From: Desulfurellaceae bacterium
GTDB lineage: Bacteria; Desulfobacterota; Binatia; Bin18
Direction: 5' to 3'
Length of the DNA: 64,000 nucleotides
Assembly: GCA_021296095.1 (NCBI GenBank)
Contig: JAGWBB010000037.1
Coordinates: 16,832-80,831, forward strand
In this document: positions 26,107 through 34,889 of the stretch, piece by piece
Layout of the letters: every line of letters begins with the position of its first letter
Position numbering within the stretch: the stretch's first letter is position 1
The notes under the pieces: model-generated
Seen by the model: only the letters and a program-made list of their open reading frames with translations
Database searches by the model: none
Told to the model about the DNA's origin: nothing
Position numbers and translations under genes: made by a program

Positions 26107-27816
26107 GCGGCTGGCCAGCGGACCGCGCAGCAGCTGGCCGGGCAGGGCGCCGGTGTGCTCGTTGTTGCGCAGCACGACCTCACCGTTGACAACGGTGGCC
26201 AGAAAGCCGTCGGCCTTTTGTTTCAGCCGCCGGGCGCCGGCCGGCAGATCGTAGGTCAGGGTCGGCACCTGGGGGGCAACCGTCTCGGGATCGAAGACCA
26301 CCACGTCGGCCTGCCAGCCCTCACGCAGCAGACCCCGGCCGCTCAGGCCCCAGTGCGAGGCCGGCACAAAGCTGAGCTGACGCACAGCTTCTTCCAGACT
26401 CATCGCCTCCCGCTCTCGAACCCAGTAGCTCAGCAGGTGGGTTTGCAGCGACGAGTCCATGATCTGCGACACGTGGGCGCCCGAGTCGGAGAAGGTGATC
26501 ACCGAGCGGGGGTGGCGCATCATCTCCAGCACGTGGTCGTTGTTGGTGTTGGTCAGGGGCTGCATGAAGAAACGCTTCAGACCCTTTTCCAGAGCCAGGT
26601 CGATATACGTCTCGACCGGGTCCTGGCCGCGCTCCTGGGCCATGTCCTGCATCGAGCGGTAGGGCGGAACCGCCTTGTCCATGATCGGAAACAGCCACTT
26701 GAAATTGGCCGCCCGCGCCTCGGCGCCGACCGCCCGCCCGCTGTCCTGGGGTGGATTGTTGGCCGACTCGACCAGCTTGTGTCGCATGTCCGGGTTGCGC
26801 AGGGCGGCTTCCTGTTCGGCCAGCGGCAGTTTGCGGATATCGCGCCACACCGGCAGCTTGTCGAACGAGGTGACCGTTTCGAACGATTGCAGCACGCTGA
26901 TGGAACGGCTGTGGACCTGGACGAAGATACGTCCCCCGGCCTCGGCCGTCTCGTCGGCCAGGGCAAAGAAGGGCCGCCAGTAGTCGGGCGCTTTGGGGGC
27001 GCTGAACATGCCGTAGGTGACCGGTACGCCGGTATCAACGGCCAGCGCCTTGAGACGGTTCAGATAATCCTGGATGCGGTCCGGGTTGAGGCCGGTGTCC
27101 TCGCCGGCGATCTCAAACACGCCGCTGCCCATCTCGCCCATGCTGCCAACGAGCTGGCGGACTTCTTCCCAGCTGGCCAGACGGCTGGCAACCGGCTGAC
27201 CGTCGGGCGTTTGGTGGTTGCGCGTCCGTGAGGTGGTAAAGCCGATGGCGCCGGCCCGCATCGCAGCCCGCACCTCGTTCTTCATCGCCTCCAGGTCGTT
27301 GTCGCTGGCCTCGTCGGTAAAGGCGCGCTCGCCCATGATGTGGGTGCGCAGGGCCGAGTGACCCATATAGGCCGCGTAGTTGATGCCCTTGGGCAGGCGC
27401 TCGACCGCGTCGAGGTATTCCGGGAAGGTCGTCCAGCTCCACCGAATGCCGGCTTCCATGGCCTGGGGCGAGATGTCTTCGGCCCGCTCCAGGTTGCGCA
27501 TGACCATCAGCTTCTTGTCCTCGCTGCACGGGGCGAGCGAGAAACCGCAGTTGCCCATGACCACGCTGGTGATGCCGTGCCAGCACGAACAGGTGCCGAG
27601 CGGGTCCCAGAAGACCTGGGCGTCCATATGGGTATGGCCGTCGATAAAGCCCGGAGCGACGACATGGCCCTCGGCGTCAATGACTTCCTTGGCGCTGTCG
27701 CGAATTTTTCCAATCGCCGCGATCTTGCCCGCGACGATGCCGACATCGGCCCGAAAGCGCGGCAGGCCCGAGCCGTCAACAACACTGCCGTTCCGAATCA
27801 GTACGTCGTATTGCAT
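26104..27816 (-). CDS. N-acyl-D-amino-acid deacylase family amidohydrolase (paralogue 1)
   Basis: A 570-residue D-aminoacylase-like protein. It begins YDVLIRNGSVVDGSGLPRFRADVGI and has the metal motif HTHMD in GFIDGHTHMDAQVFWDP, followed by GNCGFSLAPC with the family's zinc-binding Cys region. A later SDSGAHV motif carries the catalytic Asp. Members hydrolyse N-acyl-D-amino acids or N-carbamoyl compounds. ATG 27816. The TAG stop at 26104-26106 is formed by the end of repeat A. A 40-45 percent-like paralogue lies 20 bases upstream. Confidence 0.92.
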   Translation of the reverse strand: MQYDVLIRNGSVVDGSGLPRFRADVGIVAGKIAAIGKIRDSAKEVIDAEGHVVAPGFIDGHTHMDAQVFWDPLGTCSCWHGITSVVMGNCGFSLAPCSEDKKLMVMRNLERAEDISPQAMEAGIRWSWTTFPEYLDAVERLPKGINYAAYMGHSALRTHIMGERAFTDEASDNDLEAMKNEVRAAMRAGAIGFTTSRTRNHQTPDGQPVASRLASWEEVRQLVGSMGEMGSGVFEIAGEDTGLNPDRIQDYLNRLKALAVDTGVPVTYGMFSAPKAPDYWRPFFALADETAEAGGRIFVQVHSRSISVLQSFETVTSFDKLPVWRDIRKLPLAEQEAALRNPDMRHKLVESANNPPQDSGRAVGAEARAANFKWLFPIMDKAVPPYRSMQDMAQERGQDPVETYIDLALEKGLKRFFMQPLTNTNNDHVLEMMRHPRSVITFSDSGAHVSQIMDSSLQTHLLSYWVREREAMSLEEAVRQLSFVPASHWGLSGRGLLREGWQADVVVFDPETVAPQVPTLTYDLPAGARRLKQKADGFLATVVNGEVVLRNNEHTGALPGQLLRGPLASR

Positions 27817-27835
27817 GGTGTGTCCTCTCTGCCGT

Positions 27836-29578
27836 CTATGCGTCCTGGCCCTGGCCGTGGCGCAGCAGCTGGCCCGGCGTGGCTCCGGTACACGCGCCGT
27901 CCTTGAAGGTCAGCTGACCGTTGACGATAATGGCGTGATAGCCCTTGGCGCGCTGTACGCGGCGCCATTCTCCGCCCGGGAAGTCGTGCGAGACCTCACC
28001 GATCCAGTCCGGCTCAATGCCCAGCCCGTCCAGATCGTACACCACCACATCGGCTGCGGCGCCCGGTTTCAGCACCCCACGGTCACGGAAGCCCGCCGCC
28101 TTGGCCGGCAGGGCCGACAGCCGGTAGTGGGCCTCTTCCAGGGTGATCCGCCCTTCGTCACGGACCAGCCAGTGCAGAAAGTCGGTGGTGAAGGCGCCGC
28201 CGGTGAAGAACTTGGTATGCGCCCCGCCGTCGGACACGCCGGGGAAGGTGTAGTCGGAGTCGTTGATCATCTCGGCCATGTACTGGGCGTTGAAGCCCTT
28301 GTTGGGACCCAGGAACTCGACGTTCAGATCACCGGCCAGCGACAGGTCGAGCATCACGTCAATCGGCGTCTTATTCTCTTCCTCGGCAATCTGGCCCAGG
28401 GATTTGCCGACGTATTTTTCCAGTGCGGTCTGGTTGTTGACGCTCTGGACGAGCAGGCTGGGAATGGAGCCGCCGACACCAGCCTGAATGATCTGGAGGC
28501 GCCGGTCGGCCTCCTCGGCCTCGCGTTTGACGGCCTCGCGCAGGGCCGGGTTACGCATCTTGTCCAGCTTCTGCTGCTTGGTGCCGGTCGTCAGCTCGCG
28601 CCAGGCCGGGCTGGCGTCATACAGGTTCCAGTGTTCCAGGGTGAAGGCAAAACCGGTCCGGATGGTGCCGGTCTGGCCATAGATGGGCAGCCCCTGGGCG
28701 CGACAGCGCTCCAGCCAGTCCAGGCTGCGGCGGTGGACCTTGGGGTCTTTGCGGGCCGGCACGATGGCGTTGTGCAGAATCGGCCGTTTGGCGGTCGCGG
28801 CCAGTTGTTCCAGGAAGCGCAGATCGTCTTTGATGTTGCCGGTGGCCTGGGTGATCTGGATGAAGCCGTCCCCGCGCTCGCTCAGCACCTCGCCCAGGTT
28901 CAGAATGTCGGCGTCGGCCATGGTGTCGGTGACCATGGGCGAGCCGTCATAGTCGGCCTGGGTCGAGTCCGGGCCGAGACGCTGGATGGAAAAGCCGCAC
29001 AGGCCGGCCTGCATGCCCTCGTGCAGCAGGCGCTTCATCTCCTGGCGTTCGGCCTCGGTCGCCGGCCGACTCTTGGCCGCCTCCAGGCCCATGACGTAGG
29101 TCATCAGCGAGGCGGTCGGCATGTACTGGATACAGTTCACGCCCTTGGTGGAGCGGTCGAGCGAGTCGAGATACTCCGGGATGGTTTCCCAGTCCCAGTT
29201 CATTCCCACCTTCATCGACTCGTACGGAATCGCCTCGGTGCGGGTCATGGTCAGCATCGAGCGTTCCCGGAAATCGGGTTTGACCGGCGCAAAACCGAAG
29301 CCGCAGTTACCCAGCACAACCGAGGTGACGCCGTGCCAGCCAGAAATGGTGCAGTACGGGTCCCAGCGAATCTGGGCGTCGTAATGGGTGTGCAGGTCGA
29401 TAAAGCCGGGGGCGACGATCAGGCCGTCAGCCTTGATGGTGTGGTCGGCAAAGCCGGGGGATTCGGTACCGATATGGGCGATTTTCCCGTCTTTGATCCA
29501 GACGTCGGCCCGGCGTCGTGGCGCCCGGCTGCCGTCAACCAGCGTGCCGCCTGCAATGTGAAGATCGTATTCGGCCAT
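27836..29578 (-). CDS. N-acyl-D-amino-acid deacylase family amidohydrolase (paralogue 2)
   Basis: A 580-residue tandem paralogue of the gene at 26104. It has AEYDLHIAGGTLVDGSRAPRRRADVWI, the metal motif HTHYD in GFIDLHTHYDAQIRWDP, GNCGFGFAPV and SDGGAHTKFFTG. The zinc-site Cys of GNCGF is kept, but the second Cys of paralogue 1 (APC) is Val. ATG 29578 after AAGGAGGGAAG is preferred over the open-frame start at 29641. The two genes form one transcription unit and probably act on related N-acyl substrates. Confidence 0.92.
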   Translation of the reverse strand: MAEYDLHIAGGTLVDGSRAPRRRADVWIKDGKIAHIGTESPGFADHTIKADGLIVAPGFIDLHTHYDAQIRWDPYCTISGWHGVTSVVLGNCGFGFAPVKPDFRERSMLTMTRTEAIPYESMKVGMNWDWETIPEYLDSLDRSTKGVNCIQYMPTASLMTYVMGLEAAKSRPATEAERQEMKRLLHEGMQAGLCGFSIQRLGPDSTQADYDGSPMVTDTMADADILNLGEVLSERGDGFIQITQATGNIKDDLRFLEQLAATAKRPILHNAIVPARKDPKVHRRSLDWLERCRAQGLPIYGQTGTIRTGFAFTLEHWNLYDASPAWRELTTGTKQQKLDKMRNPALREAVKREAEEADRRLQIIQAGVGGSIPSLLVQSVNNQTALEKYVGKSLGQIAEEENKTPIDVMLDLSLAGDLNVEFLGPNKGFNAQYMAEMINDSDYTFPGVSDGGAHTKFFTGGAFTTDFLHWLVRDEGRITLEEAHYRLSALPAKAAGFRDRGVLKPGAAADVVVYDLDGLGIEPDWIGEVSHDFPGGEWRRVQRAKGYHAIIVNGQLTFKDGACTGATPGQLLRHGQGQDA

Positions 29579-29659
29579 GCTTCCCTCCTTGCGATAACGG
29601 GTGGTCAGGACCCTTGTGAGTCTGTCTGAACGTTCATTCACCTATAGACCAAATCGGCA

Positions 29660-29684
29660 CCCCGGGCTAGCCCGAAACCCGGGG
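29660..29684 (-). terminator. Possible terminator hairpin after the broken SDR gene
   Basis: Inverted repeat CCCCGGG / CCCGGGG with a 11 base spacer that itself contains the palindrome GGGCTAGCCC. It lies 12 bases beyond the SDR stop on the minus strand, but no T tract follows. Confidence 0.35.
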
Positions 29685-29695
29685 GACGGCAGCCA

Positions 29696-30435
29696 TCAGC
29701 CCGGCAGATACAGCCCGCCGTTCACGTGCAGGGTCTGGCCGGTGATATACGCCGCGTCGTCCGACAGCAGAAAGGCGACCGTGGCCGCAATCTCCTCGGG
29801 TCTGCCCGGCCGGCCGGAATGGGGCGGGCCAGCTTTTCCAGCTCGGCCTCGGAAAACACGGCCCTCAAACCGTCGTGCAGAATCAGGCCCGGGGCCAGGG
29901 CGTTGACCGTCACGCCGTGGCGGGCGAGGTCGAGGGCGACCGAGCGGGTGTAGCCGGTCACCGCCGCCTTGGCCGCAGAGTAGGGGGCTTGCTCGCTGGG
30001 TGGGGCGTAGGCGGACAGCGAGGCAAGATTCACTATCCGACCGAAGCCGCGGGCGACCATGGCCTGGCTGAAGGCCCGGGTCATGTAGAAGGTGCCGTGG
30101 ATATTGACCCGCAGGGTGCGCTCCCACACCCGCGACTCGGTGCCGGCGCCAAAAATCCCGGCGTTATTGATCAGGTAGGCGACATGAACGGCGTCGTCAC
30201 CCAGGCGCTTGGCCAGGGCCTCGACCTGGTCTTCCTTGGTCACGTCGAGCGGCTCGAAGCGGACACTCTGCTGCTGCTCGGCCGGCAGCCGCTCCAGCCA
30301 TTCGCCGGCTGCCTCCGCGTTCCGGTCACAGGCGATGATCGTATGGCCTTCCTGAAGCAGACGGCGGACCATGGCCGTTCCCAAGCCGCCGACTGCGCCG
30401 GTAATCAGCACCTGGCCGTGTTTCACGCCGGGCAT
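29696..30435 (-). pseudogene. SDR family oxidoreductase with frameshift near the C-terminus
   Basis: The first 210 codons from ATG 30435 (after GAGGAGGAAG) give an intact SDR core: TGAVGGLG, NNAG, and YSAAK with the catalytic Tyr and Lys. After [11 protein letters not shown] the frame shifts; the expected ending [31 protein letters not shown] continues in another frame to a stop at 29696 (quoted in parts). The shift lies in the repeat-like run GGCCGGCCGGG at about 29803-29818, so a single-base loss or a sequencing/assembly error both fit. Without repair the protein loses its C-terminal strand. Confidence 0.8.
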
Positions 30436-30471
30436 GTCTTCCTCCTCGGTGCGTTCCTCGCCGGGGGTGTG

Positions 30472-31506
30472 TCAGCCGGCCGTTGAGACCAGTTCCCCCT
30501 TGTCGTTATAGATCGTATCGCCCAGGGCAAAACTCGCCTCAATAAACTTCTTGGCATAGGCGCCGCAGGTAATCGGCGGTTTTTTGGGCGGATTGTCCGG
30601 CCCGCAGCACGTCGGCAGGCAGTCGATGACGGTGTCAGCCGCAGGCTGGAAGAAAAACGGAATCGAGTAGCGGTGGGTGCCCGAGGTGTTGACCACCCGA
30701 TGCGGGGTGGACAGCACCCGGCCGTTCGACCAGCGGGCCAGCAGGTCGCCCGAGTTGACCACAAAGGCGTCTGGAATCAGCGGGGCGGTGATCCAGCGCC
30801 CGGACTGGCTCAGGATCTCCAGACCGGGCTGGTCCGAGGTGGCCAGCAGGGTCATGAACGAGCCGTCGGTGTGGGGACAGATGTTGAACTGGTTGTCGTC
30901 GAGCGGGTCGGGCGGCATATGGGACACGCGCAGCACGTTCAGACAGCGATCCCTGGGAAATTTGTCGGCAAAGAAGTCCGGCGCCAGCTCCAGGGCTCGG
31001 GCGTACAGCGGCAGCAGGCGCAGGCTCAGGTCTTCTGTGGCGTCGAAGAAATCTTGCATGGCGGCCTGAAATTCAGGCTCGCCCGCCGGCCATTGGTTGC
31101 GGGTGTGGGGCCGGCGCGTCCCCCAGTCGCGCTGGAGCAGAAAGGCTTCGCTGAGGTCCGGTTTTTTGGTGCCGGTGTAATAGCGCGAGTGTTTGCCGAA
31201 CTCGCCCTTGGACGGGATATAGCCCAGCCCGGCGCGGTTGATCTTGAGCGCCATTCTGGCTTCCGGCGGCAGGGCGTAGAAACGCGCGGTGGCCTCGACC
31301 GTCCGCTCACGCAGCGCCGTGGCAATGCCGTGGTTGATAATGAAAAAGAAGCCGATGTGTTCGAGCGCGTCGCGCATCTCGGCTGCGGTCGTCTCGGCCG
31401 CGTCGGGCCGGTCGCTCAGATAGGGGCCGAGGTCGATGATCGGGATCTCTTCGCCGGCCACCGCATAGGCGGCTTGGAGTTGGCGTTTGTGCTGGATCGT
31501 AGGCAT
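30472..31506 (-). CDS. 2-oxoglutarate/Fe(II)-dependent oxygenase, isopenicillin N synthase-like
   Basis: A 344-residue protein of the 2OG-Fe(II) oxygenase family. The N-terminal DIOX_N part has IPIIDLGPYL and GFFFIINHGI. The iron site is His-x-Asp in CPHTDGSFMTLL plus the distal His in LSTPHRVVN; the 2OG-binding Arg-x-Ser is in HRYSIPFFF. These enzymes hydroxylate or cyclise small molecules. ATG 31506 is used, with no clear Shine-Dalgarno; a GTG at 31524 is possible. It is divergent from hyuA at 31623, and the 116 bases between them should hold promoters for both. Confidence 0.92.
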   Translation of the reverse strand: MPTIQHKRQLQAAYAVAGEEIPIIDLGPYLSDRPDAAETTAAEMRDALEHIGFFFIINHGIATALRERTVEATARFYALPPEARMALKINRAGLGYIPSKGEFGKHSRYYTGTKKPDLSEAFLLQRDWGTRRPHTRNQWPAGEPEFQAAMQDFFDATEDLSLRLLPLYARALELAPDFFADKFPRDRCLNVLRVSHMPPDPLDDNQFNICPHTDGSFMTLLATSDQPGLEILSQSGRWITAPLIPDAFVVNSGDLLARWSNGRVLSTPHRVVNTSGTHRYSIPFFFQPAADTVIDCLPTCCGPDNPPKKPPITCGAYAKKFIEASFALGDTIYNDKGELVSTAG

Positions 31507-31622
31507 GGGTGTTGTGTAGCACACCCGGGGCTGCGTCGCCTAGAAGCCTGGCGGCCCGACATGCTATGGAAGGGGGTAGGGCAGGCTTGGCTGTCCGGTC
31601 TGTAAGCAGGGGTGGCATACGC

Positions 31623-33692
31623 ATGTACAAGCTTGGAATCGATGTCGGTGGGACCTTCACCGACCTGGTGTGCGCCGACCAAACGGGCCATATCGAGACT
31701 CAGAAGGTCTTGTCCACGGCTGAAAATCAGGCCATCGGCGTCCTGGCCGGGATTGAGCAGCTGGCGGCCAGGTATGGCCTCGACAGCCCGCAGCTGCTGA
31801 GCCAGATCTCGAGCATCGTGCACGGCACGACTGTCGCCACCAACACCATGCTGGAATACACCGGGGCGGATGTCGGCCTCATCACCACGGCCGGATTCCG
31901 CGACATCATCGAGATCCGGCGCAACTACAAGGAAGCCGCCTTTGATATTCGTTTGCCGGCCCCATACCCCATTGTCCCGCGCCGGCGGCGGCTGGGTGTG
32001 ACCGAACGGATCGACGCCAGCGGAGCTATCGTCAAGCCGCTGGCCGAGGACGAAGTCCGGGCTGCGGCCCACCGCCTGGCCGACATGCAGGTCGAGGCGA
32101 TTGCCGTCGCCTATCTGTTTTCGTTCGTCAACCCGGTCCACGAGCTGCGCACACGCGACCTCATTCGGGAGATGCTGCCCGACGTGTACATCAGCCTGTC
32201 GTCCGAAATCCTGCCCCAGGTTCGGGAGTTCGAGCGGCTCAGCACGACCCTGGTCGACGCCTATGTGACGCCCCGGCTGCGGGCCTATCTGCAACGGCTG
32301 GAAAGAGAACTCCGGGAACGCGGCTTCCAGGGCCAGCTGTTCATCATGCACGGCAACGGCGGCATAGCCGATGTCCGGCAGGCCAGTCAGCACGGCGCCC
32401 AGGCCCTGCTGTCCGGGCCGGCCAGCGGCGTGGTGGCCGGCGCCCAGCTCGGTCAGGGCTCCGGCTTTCGGAATGTCATCACCGTCGATATGGGCGGGAC
32501 GAGCTTTGACGTGTGCCTGGTCCAGGACGGCCGGCCCAGAATCGGCACCGAGCAGTGGATCAGCCGCTATCGGGTGGCGGTCCCGTTTATTGACATTCAC
32601 ACCATTGGGGCTGGTGGCGGCAGCATCGCCTGGGTCGATGAGGGCGGCGCCCTGCGCGTCGGTCCGCACAGCGCTGGGGCGCACCCGGGGCCGGCCTGTT
32701 ACGGCTTTGGCGGACAGCAGCCCACGGTCACCGACGCCGACGTGGTCTTGGGCTACCTCAACCCCGCCTCTTTTCTGGGCGGGACCATGCGACTCGATGC
32801 GGCTGCGGCCGAGCGAGCGATTGTGAGCAGGATTGCCGAGCCGCTGGGCATGTCGGTGCTCGAAGCGGCCGGCGGCATTTTTCGGATTGTGAATAACAGC
32901 ATGAGCAACAGCGTCCGCCAGGTCTCGCTGGCCAAGGGGTATGACCCGCGCGATTTTGCCCTCACCGCATTTGGCGGCGCCGGCGCGGTCCACGCCGGGG
33001 CGCTGGTTGACGCCTTGGGCATTCGGACGATTGTCGTGCCCAAGGGCACCGCCCCGGTGCTGTGCGCGCTGGGCGACCTGTTGTCCGACCTGCGGGTGAG
33101 CCGGGTGCGGAGTTTCTACGCGCGCGGCAGTGAGTTCGATCTGGCCGATCTGAACGCGCTGTTCCGAAGGATGCAGACCGAGGCCGAGGAGGCGCTGGGT
33201 GGTCAGCGCTCCCAGCTGGACACAATTCTGGCCCGCTTCTCCCTGGACATGCGCTATGTCGGACAGACCCACGAGGTCACGGTCGAGGTGCCCAGCCCGG
33301 ACGGCCAAGTCGGGCCGACCGAGCTGGCCGCCACGATTGACGGCTTCCACACCCTCCACCGCCAGCTGTACACCTTCGACAAGCCGCAGGATGAGGTCGA
33401 GATCCTGAACGTTCACCTGGACCTGATCGGCGTCCGTCCCAAGCCCCGCCTGCAAACCGCCCGGCCGGGAGCCGCCGACCCGCAGGCCGCCCACACGGGC
33501 CGACGGCCGGTCTATTTTGTGTCTGCCCTGGACTATGTGGACACCGACATCTATGACGGCGACCGGGTGGTGGCGGGAAATGTGATCGCGGGACCGGCGG
33601 TGATCGAAGAGCAACAGACTTCGATTGTGATTTTGCCGGGCCAACGGGCGATTCTCAACGAACAGCTCAGCTACGTCATTGAGGTGGTATGA
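31623..33692 (+). CDS. Hydantoinase/oxoprolinase family protein, ATPase subunit (HyuA), second locus
   Basis: A 689-residue HyuA-type subunit, paralogous to the gene at 3975. Motifs: DVGGTFTDLV at the N-terminus, HGTTVATNTMLEYTGA, SGPASGVVAGA, DMGGTSFDVCL and GAGGGSIAWVDEGG. The open frame starts at 31509, but homology begins at ATG 31623. It is followed at one base distance by a short HyuB and then by a full-length HyuB, so this locus has two candidate beta subunits. Cytoplasmic ATP-dependent cyclic amide hydrolysis is the family role; the substrate is not known. Confidence 0.93.
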   Translation: MYKLGIDVGGTFTDLVCADQTGHIETQKVLSTAENQAIGVLAGIEQLAARYGLDSPQLLSQISSIVHGTTVATNTMLEYTGADVGLITTAGFRDIIEIRRNYKEAAFDIRLPAPYPIVPRRRRLGVTERIDASGAIVKPLAEDEVRAAAHRLADMQVEAIAVAYLFSFVNPVHELRTRDLIREMLPDVYISLSSEILPQVREFERLSTTLVDAYVTPRLRAYLQRLERELRERGFQGQLFIMHGNGGIADVRQASQHGAQALLSGPASGVVAGAQLGQGSGFRNVITVDMGGTSFDVCLVQDGRPRIGTEQWISRYRVAVPFIDIHTIGAGGGSIAWVDEGGALRVGPHSAGAHPGPACYGFGGQQPTVTDADVVLGYLNPASFLGGTMRLDAAAAERAIVSRIAEPLGMSVLEAAGGIFRIVNNSMSNSVRQVSLAKGYDPRDFALTAFGGAGAVHAGALVDALGIRTIVVPKGTAPVLCALGDLLSDLRVSRVRSFYARGSEFDLADLNALFRRMQTEAEEALGGQRSQLDTILARFSLDMRYVGQTHEVTVEVPSPDGQVGPTELAATIDGFHTLHRQLYTFDKPQDEVEILNVHLDLIGVRPKPRLQTARPGAADPQAAHTGRRPVYFVSALDYVDTDIYDGDRVVAGNVIAGPAVIEEQQTSIVILPGQRAILNEQLSYVIEVV

Positions 33693-33693
33693 G

Positions 33694-34851
33694 ATGAGCG
33701 AGCAGACTCTTGCAAAGGGGCTGGCGGCGATCCTCCAGCGCATCCGTCCCCGTCTGCTCCGTTCGCTGGCGTCCCTGGCCCTGATTGATCGACGCCACCT
33801 CGGCTGCGCCCTCAGCACGGCCGACGGGCAGCTGGTCGCCACCGACAACCCGGCCCGTCTCGGTATCCTCGGCGCAGTCACCCGCTCGGTGTTGGCCTAT
33901 TTTGGAGACACGCTGGCCGAGGGCGATGTTGTCCTGACCAACGATCCCTTTTCAGGTGGCAGCCACGTGCAGGATGCGGCCCTGGTCAAGCCCCTCTTCG
34001 CCGCCGGCCACCGGCTCGGCTATGCCACGTTCCAGGTCCCGCTGGCCGATATCGGCGGGAACGCCCTGGGCGGCTATTTCCCCCGGGCTCTGGAAATCTG
34101 GGCTGAGGGCGTGCGGGTCACGCCGATACGCCTGTACCGTGGCGGGGTATTGCAGCGGGACGCGCTGACCATGCTGACGCTGAACAGTCGCCTGCCGCAC
34201 CTGATCGAAAAAGACCTGGAGCTGCTGGTGGCTGCCCTGGAGGGGTGTCAGAACGAGGTGAGGGCCCTGGCTGCCCAGTACTCGCCCGGCGCCTACACTC
34301 AGGCCCTGCACGACATCCTGGCCGACACCGAAGGGCAGGTGAGGGCCGAACTCGGGAAAATCGCGCCTGGGGAGTGGCGGGCCGAGAGCGGGCCGGTCCA
34401 TTCGTGTCTGGAAGACGACGCGTTCCGGGTCGCGCTCAGGCTGTCGCTTGCCGACGGGACACTCCGTCTCGACTTCAGCGGTAGCTCGGCCACCGCCAAA
34501 GGATTTGTGAACAGCACGACGGCAACGACGACCGCCGCCGCCCTGCTGCCCCTGGCGACCCTGTGGCCGGCAATCCCGGCCAATGACGGGCTGCTGCGCC
34601 CCGTGTCTTTCGTCATTCCCGAGCACAGTTTTCTGCACGCCACGCTCCCCATGTCGGTCGGCTGGTCGCCCTACCAGCCGAGTCTGGCCGTCGCACAGGC
34701 GGTGCGTGGGGCTTTACACCAGGCCCGGGCCGGACAGATTGCTGCCACACGGCTGGAGGCCGCGTTCAGGCCGCCGGCGCTGCCGTTTCGCATCAGCGGT
34801 TGTGGCCGTCCGGGCTGTCCGTTCCCGACCGAGATGTCTCAACAGTTGTAG
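33694..34851 (+). CDS. Short, divergent HyuB-like protein
   Basis: A 385-residue protein related to the first two thirds of HyuB. It retains NDPFSGGSHVQD, an LPHLIEKDLELL segment, SGPVHSCLEDD and the LDFSGSSATAKGFVNST strand. It lacks the family's N-terminal FDP..LEVIRN helix and stops before the G-rich active-site half (about 200 residues missing). ATG 33694 follows the hyuA stop directly. Either a decayed duplicate whose role passed to the next gene, or a regulatory/structural beta-like subunit. No frameshift is evident: its C-terminus simply ends in TEMSQQL. Confidence 0.82.
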   Translation: MSEQTLAKGLAAILQRIRPRLLRSLASLALIDRRHLGCALSTADGQLVATDNPARLGILGAVTRSVLAYFGDTLAEGDVVLTNDPFSGGSHVQDAALVKPLFAAGHRLGYATFQVPLADIGGNALGGYFPRALEIWAEGVRVTPIRLYRGGVLQRDALTMLTLNSRLPHLIEKDLELLVAALEGCQNEVRALAAQYSPGAYTQALHDILADTEGQVRAELGKIAPGEWRAESGPVHSCLEDDAFRVALRLSLADGTLRLDFSGSSATAKGFVNSTTATTTAAALLPLATLWPAIPANDGLLRPVSFVIPEHSFLHATLPMSVGWSPYQPSLAVAQAVRGALHQARAGQIAATRLEAAFRPPALPFRISGCGRPGCPFPTEMSQQL

Positions 34852-34889
34852 CAATCTCCACGAGACACACAGGCACAGGAGGAGCACTC

